Part shown: piece after piece, positions 57,931 through 64,000 of the stretch | How the letters are laid out: the number at the start of each line of letters is the position of its first letter | How positions within the stretch are numbered: position 1 is the stretch's first letter | Assembly (NCBI GenBank): GCA_947503345.1 | Contig: CANNCW010000004.1 | Span: 62,001-126,000 of the forward strand | Reading direction: 5' to 3' | Source of the DNA: an uncultured Kangiella sp. | GTDB lineage: Bacteria; Pseudomonadota; Gammaproteobacteria; Enterobacterales; Kangiellaceae | DNA: 64,000 bases | Position numbers and translations under genes: made by a program | The notes under the pieces: model-generated | The model's input: the letters and a program-made list of their open reading frames with translations, nothing else | Told to the model about the DNA's origin: nothing | Databases searched by the model: none

Positions 57931-58538
57931 AGTTATTATTAATCGATAATTACGATTCGTTTATCTATAACTTACGTTATGAACTTAATTCGCTAAATGT
58001 AGCTGTTACCGTTTGTCGAAATAATGTTAATTATGATGAGCTTTCTAAGCTCATAAAGCAACATGATGGAATTGTTATTTCACCCGGTCCATCAACCCCA
58101 GACAATGCAGGGCACTGTTTAAGAGTAGTAAAGGACTTTTATCAGCAAAAGCCGATTCTTGGGATTTGTTTGGGGCATCAAACTATCGCGCAAGCCTTAG
58201 GTGCTAAAGTGGTTAAAGCAAAAACAATTGTCCATGGAAAAAATTCGAAGATTAAACTCATCGATGGAGATTTATTTCTAGATCTTGATAGTTCTCTTAA
58301 GGTGGCTCGTTATCACTCTTTAATTGTTGATAAGTTACCAGAGGAACTCAAGATTTCAGCAGTTTCCGAAACAAATGAAGTTATGGCTTTTCAACACCAA
58401 CACTATCCGGTATACGGATTACAGTTTCATCCAGAAAGTATTATGAATTTTGAAGGTAAAAAAATACTAGAAAACTTTATTCACAAGACTTTACTTCAAA
58501 GCAACATTAAGGAGACGAACCATGCTGAATGTGCTTGA
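57927..58538 (+). CDS. trpG: Anthranilate synthase component II (glutamine amidotransferase)
   Basis: Releases ammonia from glutamine for TrpE. 203 aa class I amidotransferase: LLIDNYDSFIYNL, the nucleophile in GICLGHQTIAQALGA, and the His/Glu pair in YGLQFHPESIM. Separate from trpD, unlike the E. coli fusion. Overlaps trpE by 4 bp and trpD by 17 bp. Confidence 0.96.
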   Translation: MKLLLIDNYDSFIYNLRYELNSLNVAVTVCRNNVNYDELSKLIKQHDGIVISPGPSTPDNAGHCLRVVKDFYQQKPILGICLGHQTIAQALGAKVVKAKTIVHGKNSKIKLIDGDLFLDLDSSLKVARYHSLIVDKLPEELKISAVSETNEVMAFQHQHYPVYGLQFHPESIMNFEGKKILENFIHKTLLQSNIKETNHAECA

Positions 58539-59529
58539 AACTATTTATCAGGGTGAGAATTTGAGCTTCGAACAAGCAAATAACTCTTTCCAAGAGTTAT
58601 TAATGGGTAAGATTGAACCATCTGTAACGGCTGCGCTATTGGCTGCTTTGAAAACGAAGGGTGAGTCTGTTCAGGAAATCGCTGGTGCTGCTAATGCGTT
58701 ACGTGAACAAGCTCAAGTTTTCCCAGCAGTAGATTATACGACCACAGACTGTTGTGGCACTGGTGGCGATGGATTTAATACTATTAATGTATCGACAATT
58801 TCAGCTTTCGTTGCATCAAGTATAGGTGTGAAAATTGTCAAACATGGTAATCGTTCTGTATCGTCACAATGCGGTTCATCCGATCTAATTGGTGCTTTAA
58901 AAATTAATACACATTTAAACCCTGAAGATAGCAGGGATTTATTGGATGAAACAAATTTCTGTTTTCTGATGGCGCCCGAATACCATCAGGGGGTAAAACA
59001 CGTGATGCCCATTCGTCAATCTTTGAAAACTCGGACCATTTTTAACTTAATCGGTCCACTTGCGAATCCTGCTAAGCCAGAAATTCAATTGTTGGGTGTT
59101 TATGATAAACGTTATTGCGAACCATTTGCACATATATTAAATATTTTAGGTGCCAAGAAAGCTATGGTGGTTAATGGCTCTGGGCTTGATGAAATTGCAT
59201 TGCATGATAAAACCCAAGTTACTCTGTTAGAGGAGGGTGAAGTTACTAGTATGAGTATAACGCCTGAGGATTTGGGTCTAAAGCATTATTCGATTGAATC
59301 ATTGCAAGTTCATAGTGTGGCTGAAAATCTTGATTCGGCAATGGCTGTATTAGAAGGAAAGGGTAAAGATGCGCATATCGATATTATTGCCGCTAATACA
59401 GGTGCTGTCTTATATTTAAATGATAAAGCTAACTCTCTGATTGAAGCGGTGCAACTTGCTAAAGATGTAATTCTTTCCGGAGAAGTAGCTTTGCATGTTA
59501 AAAAAATTCAGGAGGCATCTCATGTCTAA
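58522..59529 (+). CDS. trpD: Anthranilate phosphoribosyltransferase
   Basis: Adds phosphoribose to anthranilate. 335 aa with CCGTGGDGFNTINVST (PRPP loop), VKHGNRSVSSQCGSSDLI and LIGPLANPAKPEIQLLGVY. Starts inside trpG after AAGGAGA and overlaps trpC/F by 8 bp. Confidence 0.96.
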   Translation: MLNVLETIYQGENLSFEQANNSFQELLMGKIEPSVTAALLAALKTKGESVQEIAGAANALREQAQVFPAVDYTTTDCCGTGGDGFNTINVSTISAFVASSIGVKIVKHGNRSVSSQCGSSDLIGALKINTHLNPEDSRDLLDETNFCFLMAPEYHQGVKHVMPIRQSLKTRTIFNLIGPLANPAKPEIQLLGVYDKRYCEPFAHILNILGAKKAMVVNGSGLDEIALHDKTQVTLLEEGEVTSMSITPEDLGLKHYSIESLQVHSVAENLDSAMAVLEGKGKDAHIDIIAANTGAVLYLNDKANSLIEAVQLAKDVILSGEVALHVKKIQEASHV

Positions 59530-60886
59530 TGTTTTAGATAGCATTGTAAATTACAAACGCTTGGTTGTTGCAAATTCATCAGATGTTTTTCCGAGTGAAA
59601 ACAGTACTCGCAGTTTTAAAAATGCTCTAACCCAGTCTGATTTCGGCTTTATTATGGAATGTAAAAAAGCATCCCCTTCAAAAGGGTTGATTAGATCTGA
59701 TTTTAATCTTATTGAAATTAGTCAGGTTTATGACCGCTACGCTGATGCCATATCAGTTTTGACGGAAGATAGATTCTTCCAAGGGAGTTATAGAAATTTA
59801 GAGTTTGTAAGTAAGAACACTAATAAACCTGTACTGTGTAAAGATTTTATTTTAGAGCCTAAACAGATTAGACAAGCACGTTATTATGGTGCTGATGCTG
59901 TACTGCTAATGTTATCCGTTTTATCAGATCATGAGTATGAGCTATGCGCGACTGAAGCAAAGAAATACAATATGGATGTTCTTACAGAGGTTCATGATGA
60001 GACTGAGGTTGAGCGCGCTATAAAACTTGGTAGTGAAATTATTGGTATCAATAATCGTAACTTAAAAGATTTATCAACATGCTTATCTAACACCAAACAC
60101 CTTTCAAAGTTAATCCCATCGGATCGAGTAATAGTGACCGAATCTGGCATCAATTCACATCAAGATATTATTTCCTTATCAGCATTTGCAGATGCTTGCT
60201 TAGTTGGTTCATCTTTGATGCTACAAGATGATTTGGAAAAGGCTACCGCTCAATTAGTATATGGAGATATTAAAATTTGCGGTTTGACTCGAAATGAAGA
60301 CTTTGAACTTTTAGAGCAATCTTCAGCGAGTCAGCTGGGTGTTATCTTCGCTGAAAACTCTAAACGTAAATTATCCGAAAACACTAAAATTTATGGAAAA
60401 AACAAGCCTCTAATAGGTGTGTTTCAAAATCAAAGCGCTGATTATATCTTATCAAAGATCGGGCAACATAAGTTAACTGGGATTCAACTGCATGGAGATG
60501 AGCCTCAGGAAACTATAAATCAATTACGTAAAGCTTTAGGTGAAGATTTCTTCATTTCGAAAGTTGTTCATGTTAATGGTGAAATCCCAAGCTTTGATTA
60601 CAAAAATGTCGATGAGTTATTACTAGACTCACAAGTTTTTACGCAGCAAGGTGGTACTGGAGAGGTATTTGATTGGGGGTTATTAGATGATGAAAAGATT
60701 ACAAGCAATTTAGAGCATATTCGCATCGCAGGCGGGCTGAATTCTGCCAATATTCAGCAATTAAAAAAACTAGGTTTTTATAAATTAGATATTGGCTCTG
60801 GCAGTGAAATTGAGCCGGGTGTTAAGTGCCCAATTAAAATTAACGAAATATTTAACAGCTCAAAAGTCAAAGGCATACAAAGATGA
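59522..60886 (+). CDS. trpC: Bifunctional indole-3-glycerol-phosphate synthase / phosphoribosylanthranilate isomerase
   Basis: TrpC-TrpF fusion. The ATG at 59522, after GGAGG with 6 bp spacing, gives 454 aa; the frame extends to 59495 within trpD. The IGPS half (about 1-255) shows [15 protein letters not shown] and [14 protein letters not shown]; the PRAI half (about 258-454) starts [15 protein letters not shown] and includes [11 protein letters not shown] and [11 protein letters not shown]. The same fusion is found in enterics. Overlaps trpB by 4 bp. Confidence 0.95.
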   Translation: MSNVLDSIVNYKRLVVANSSDVFPSENSTRSFKNALTQSDFGFIMECKKASPSKGLIRSDFNLIEISQVYDRYADAISVLTEDRFFQGSYRNLEFVSKNTNKPVLCKDFILEPKQIRQARYYGADAVLLMLSVLSDHEYELCATEAKKYNMDVLTEVHDETEVERAIKLGSEIIGINNRNLKDLSTCLSNTKHLSKLIPSDRVIVTESGINSHQDIISLSAFADACLVGSSLMLQDDLEKATAQLVYGDIKICGLTRNEDFELLEQSSASQLGVIFAENSKRKLSENTKIYGKNKPLIGVFQNQSADYILSKIGQHKLTGIQLHGDEPQETINQLRKALGEDFFISKVVHVNGEIPSFDYKNVDELLLDSQVFTQQGGTGEVFDWGLLDDEKITSNLEHIRIAGGLNSANIQQLKKLGFYKLDIGSGSEIEPGVKCPIKINEIFNSSKVKGIQR

Positions 60887-62094
60887 CACAAGTTACCAGT
60901 AAACAATTTGAATATGACGGCGCTTATATAGGTCAATATGGTGGACAATTTGTACCACAAATTTTAATGCCTGCTTTACAACAATTAGAACAGGCTTTTG
61001 AAAATTCAATCATCGATAAGCAGTTTAAATCAAAGCTCAATCATTTGTTGGATCAATATGCTGGCCGTCCGACCCCGCTAACTGAATGCAGTAGTTTTGC
61101 TGTTAAAGAAAATGTTAGGGTGTTTTTAAAACGAGAAGATTTACTGCATGGCGGTGCCCATAAAACGAATCAGGTATTAGCGCAAGCTTTGTTAGCAAAA
61201 CAAATGGGTAAGCGTCGTATTATCGCTGAAACAGGCGCTGGACAACATGGTGTAGCCACTGCTTTGGCATCTGCTCTATTAGGGTTAGAAGCCACAATTT
61301 ACATGGGCGCTAAAGATATCGATCGTCAAGCACCCAATGTGTTTCGTATGAAATTAATGGGTGCGAAAGTTATTCCGGTGGATAATGGTAGTGGAAGCTT
61401 AAAAGACGCTATTAATGAGGCATTGCGTGACTGGGCAGCATCTTATGACGATACTCACTATCTACTAGGAACTGCCGCAGGTCCCCATCCTTTTCCTAAA
61501 ATGGTAAAACACTTTCAAAAGGTTATTGGCGAAGAAGCTAAGCAACAAATACTTGAGCAAGTTGGGAAATTACCTGATGCTGTCATTGCTTGTGTCGGGG
61601 GCGGTTCGAACGCCATTGGTATCTTTGCGGATTTTATTAAAGAAGACTCTGTACGGCTGATTGGTGTAGAGCCAGCAGGAAAAGGTCTTGATTCAAAACA
61701 ACATGGTGCAACCTTATTAAAGGGAACGGAAGGGATTATTCATGGTGCCAGAACCCAAACATTGCAAACAAAAGATGGACAAATTCAAGAGTCTCACTCA
61801 GTCTCCGCTGGCCTTGACTACCCAGCCGTTGGTCCTGAACATGTGCATTTGATGCAAACGGGGCGGGCTCAGTATGTCGGGGTAACGGATGAAGAGGCGC
61901 TAGAGGCTTTTCAAGAACTTTCGCGTACCGAAGGAATTATACCTGCATTAGAATCATCCCATGCGCTCGCTTATGCAAAAAAACTTGCGAACTCAGCAGA
62001 CAAACCAATGAATATCATTGTTAATTTATCGGGTCGTGGCGATAAAGATTTGGCCATGGTTATGGACACAATAACTAGCCAAGGAGCTTACTAA
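60883..62094 (+). CDS. trpB: Tryptophan synthase beta chain
   Basis: PLP enzyme joining indole and serine. 403 aa, TrpB1 type. The PLP Lys is in [13 protein letters not shown], the phosphate-binding loop is [12 protein letters not shown], and [14 protein letters not shown] is the N-terminal signature. It overlaps trpA by one base (TAATG), the usual coupled arrangement. Confidence 0.97.
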   Translation: MTQVTSKQFEYDGAYIGQYGGQFVPQILMPALQQLEQAFENSIIDKQFKSKLNHLLDQYAGRPTPLTECSSFAVKENVRVFLKREDLLHGGAHKTNQVLAQALLAKQMGKRRIIAETGAGQHGVATALASALLGLEATIYMGAKDIDRQAPNVFRMKLMGAKVIPVDNGSGSLKDAINEALRDWAASYDDTHYLLGTAAGPHPFPKMVKHFQKVIGEEAKQQILEQVGKLPDAVIACVGGGSNAIGIFADFIKEDSVRLIGVEPAGKGLDSKQHGATLLKGTEGIIHGARTQTLQTKDGQIQESHSVSAGLDYPAVGPEHVHLMQTGRAQYVGVTDEEALEAFQELSRTEGIIPALESSHALAYAKKLANSADKPMNIIVNLSGRGDKDLAMVMDTITSQGAY

Positions 62095-62915
62095 TGCGTT
62101 ATCAAAAAATGTTTGCTGAAAAGAAACAATTGAATGAGCTAGCTTATGTGCCCTTCGTTTTATTGGGTGATCCGAGCTATTTGCAGTCTTTTAAAATTAT
62201 TCAGACCTTAATTGATAATGGTGCTGATGCACTTGAATTAGGCTTTGCATTTTCGGACCCGGTGGCTGATGGCCCTGTGATACAAGAAGCTAGCTTACGT
62301 CCTTTAGCTAATGACTTTAACGTGCAAGACGGTTTTAAGTTATTAAAAGAAGTGAGAGGGCATTATCCAGACATCCCCATCGGCCTTTTAACCTACGCAA
62401 ATTTAGTGTTTGCACAAGGTATTGAGCAATATTATCGAATGGCGCAAGAAGCTGGTGTAGACTCAGTTCTAATTGCGGATTGTCCAGTTGAAGAAGGGGG
62501 CCTGTTTACAGCTGTAGCCAGTCAATACAGTATTGATACGGTTTTTATTGCACCGCCTGATGCTAGTGATGAAACTTTAGCCTTAGTGGCTAATAACTCT
62601 AAAGGCTATACCTACGTATTAAGTCGGAAAGGTATCACAGGAACAGAGGTTAGCGCCACTCAAGCAAATTCAGATTTTTTAAGCAAATTAAAGTCGTTTG
62701 ATAGCGCACCATTAGTACAAGGATTTGGTATTTCGACTGTTGAACATGTTTATCAGGCTGCAGAAGCTGGTGTTGATGGAGTTATTACTGGATCTGCGCT
62801 AGTGAAGCTTATCAATCAATATTATAATGAGCCAAAGATTATGCTTGATGAAATTGCTCAGTATGCTAAAACCATGGCTGAGGCAGCGCATCAAGCGCAA
62901 ACCATCAATCAGTAG
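62094..62915 (+). CDS. trpA: Tryptophan synthase alpha chain
   Basis: Cleaves indole-3-glycerol phosphate and channels indole to TrpB. 273 aa TIM barrel with the catalytic Glu in ALELGFAFSDPVADGPVIQ and the second acid in VLIADCPVEEG. RKGITGTEV is the loop 6 signature. The gene is followed by a small conserved gene and aroA in the same direction. Confidence 0.96.
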   Translation: MRYQKMFAEKKQLNELAYVPFVLLGDPSYLQSFKIIQTLIDNGADALELGFAFSDPVADGPVIQEASLRPLANDFNVQDGFKLLKEVRGHYPDIPIGLLTYANLVFAQGIEQYYRMAQEAGVDSVLIADCPVEEGGLFTAVASQYSIDTVFIAPPDASDETLALVANNSKGYTYVLSRKGITGTEVSATQANSDFLSKLKSFDSAPLVQGFGISTVEHVYQAAEAGVDGVITGSALVKLINQYYNEPKIMLDEIAQYAKTMAEAAHQAQTINQ

Positions 62916-62941
62916 GGCGCATTGTCCGTAAAGGCTTAGAA

Positions 62942-63190
62942 ATGTCGATAGCAGAAACGATTAAAGAACAACTGCTTGCAATGGAGCAAACAGTTGAAGA
63001 AGAAAAACTATTTTTAGTAGGTTATTTAATTCCGATGGTGGACTTAATTCCACAAGGTGATTTGAATGATTTGGAGTGGTTTGCTGAATTTGCATTGTTT
63101 GTTGAGGATGCGGTTGATTCAGATGGTCTGAATGATCGTGATGTTGAACTGTTAGCTGATATTTTTGCGGAATTACAACCAGAAGAATAA
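62942..63190 (+). CDS. Small acidic YfcL-like protein
   Basis: 82 aa, strongly acidic and helical, function unknown. EEEKLFLVGYLIPMVDLIP followed by a C-terminal LNDRDVELLADIFAEL helix resembles the YfcL family, which in E. coli lies near aroC. Its place between trpA and aroA suggests cotranscription with aromatic genes. The family assignment is from memory of the pattern and is tentative. Confidence 0.6.
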   Translation: MSIAETIKEQLLAMEQTVEEEKLFLVGYLIPMVDLIPQGDLNDLEWFAEFALFVEDAVDSDGLNDRDVELLADIFAELQPEE

Positions 63191-63207
63191 CCATCAAAGG
63201 TAAAAAT

Positions 63208-64000
63208 TTGTCTGCACGAAAGCTTATTCAAAGCAATATAAAGAACCCAACAGTATCTATCCCTGGTAGTAAATATCTTGCCAATCGATATATAGCTTTG
63301 GCGGCTATAACCGATGGTGAAACTATTTTAAAAAATGCCCCAGATAATGATGATATTCAAGCTGCTTTATTTGCGATTGATACACTGGGCGCAAAAGTTA
63401 AAAGATTTGAATCAACATTGGCTATATGCGGAATAGACAACTATAGTCCGGACGCGAATATCACCCTTGATTGTCGTGATAGCGGTACCTTAAGTCGCTT
63501 TATAACAGGCGTTGCAGCAACCTTAGAGTCGCCACTAGTGATTGATGCTAGCGAGCAAATGCGCTCAAGGCCGATGCAAGAAATCATAGATTCTTTAGAG
63601 CAGCTTGATGTTTCTGTGAATTCAAATGATGGATATTTACCAATAGAATTAAAGGGGCCAATTCAAGGAGGTAAGTGCTCGTTAGATGCTTCTCGTTCCA
63701 GTCAATTTTTAAGTGGTTTATTGATTGCTTGTTTAAAAGCAAAAAACGAAACACTAATACAATTGGTATCTGAACCTGTATCCGAAAGCTATATTGAGTT
63801 AACCATGAAGGCTATTGAAAAGTTTTCTGGCGAAGTTAAAAGAATTAATAATCACGAATTCTTAATTGAATCTAATCAGTCATTGCTCGCGCCAAGCATT
63901 AATGTTGCCAGTGACGTGGTTTCTTGTAGTTACTTTATGGCCGCCGCTTTAATTGGCGAAACTTCAATTAGAATCGAAAACTATGATTTTGATTCGGTTC
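63208..64000 (+). CDS. aroA: 3-phosphoshikimate 1-carboxyvinyltransferase (EPSP synthase), 3' truncated
   Basis: Shikimate-pathway enzyme; 264 codons are in the window and the frame is open to the end. No in-frame ATG is available near the start; TTG at 63208, 7 bp after AAAGG, is the best start. Visible active-site blocks are PGSKYLANR, DSGTLSR, MRSRPM, SSQFLSGL and ESYIELT. At the E. coli Ser23 position (GSKS) there is Tyr, and Asn94 aligns with Asp, so this is a divergent member. It lies 17 bp after the YfcL-like gene, at the end of the trp operon. Confidence 0.88.
   Translation, partial: MSARKLIQSNIKNPTVSIPGSKYLANRYIALAAITDGETILKNAPDNDDIQAALFAIDTLGAKVKRFESTLAICGIDNYSPDANITLDCRDSGTLSRFITGVAATLESPLVIDASEQMRSRPMQEIIDSLEQLDVSVNSNDGYLPIELKGPIQGGKCSLDASRSSQFLSGLLIACLKAKNETLIQLVSEPVSESYIELTMKAIEKFSGEVKRINNHEFLIESNQSLLAPSINVASDVVSCSYFMAAALIGETSIRIENYDFDSV

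Noticed and set aside
62961-63231. Minus-strand frames opposite the YfcL-like gene
   Set aside because: Low-complexity Ser/Asn or His/Gln-rich translations typical of antisense shadows.

Overview
The window reads as chromosome of a moderately AT-rich, free-living gammaproteobacterium, most likely from the Oceanospirillales/Kangiellaceae neighbourhood; that placement is inferred from gene content only. Support comes from classic gammaproteobacterial strings: rnfABCDGE-nth, purM-purN-DUF3108, DUF2066-CDP-alcohol transferase-hda, ispB<>rplU-rpmA-obgE, rpsT<>murJ, ribF-ileS-lspA-fkpB-ispH followed by a type IV minor-pilin cluster, and a trp operon. I see no IS element, prophage, CRISPR array or rRNA gene.

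Layout. 1-2.9 kb: end of a surface-polysaccharide cluster (DegT aminotransferase and a WbpM-like nucleotide-sugar dehydratase). 2.9-3.25 kb: tRNA-Val(GAC) whose last 19 bases recur 155 bp downstream, each copy followed by a terminator hairpin. 3.3-8.9 kb: the Rnf electron-transport operon with nth. 9.1-14.3 kb: fused ATP sulfurylase/APS kinase, gamma-glutamyltransferase, a HupE-like permease and small membrane proteins. 14.3-25.2 kb: metG, mrp, dcd, purine genes, an OmpA lipoprotein, DUF2066, hda. 25.3-27.7 kb: pheA plus a type I-alpha DAHP synthase behind a readable Phe/Tyr attenuator. 27.7-30.4 kb: a pentapeptide-repeat/class III nucleotidyl cyclase fusion and a secreted partner. 30.4-39.2 kb: pckA, ispB, extended rplU, rpmA, obgE, a GGDEF protein, a VOC/MarR pair with a palindromic operator, and rpsT. 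39.4-48.2 kb: murJ to ispH. 48.3-54.2 kb: pilV-pilW-pilX-pilY1-fimT-pilE. 54.3-64 kb: a lone ParA ATPase, then a long aromatic operon: DAHP synthase (type I-beta)-trpE-G-D-C/F-B-A-small gene-aroA (cut by the window end).

The strongest unusual signal is regulatory. The trp operon is preceded by two complete attenuators in tandem, each with its own leader peptide (tandem WW, then WWWNW), antiterminator and intrinsic terminator, plus an 18-bp perfect inverted repeat between the likely -35 and -10. The pheA-DAHP synthase operon has its own attenuator whose leader peptide contains FYFYFY, so it could sense both Phe and Tyr. Together these suggest that each DAHP synthase is matched to its end products by ribosome-mediated attenuation. 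Other points of interest are the pentapeptide-cyclase fusion, the L21 protein with a helix-hairpin-helix tail, and the tRNA tail repeat, which resembles the E. coli tyrT/rtT arrangement.
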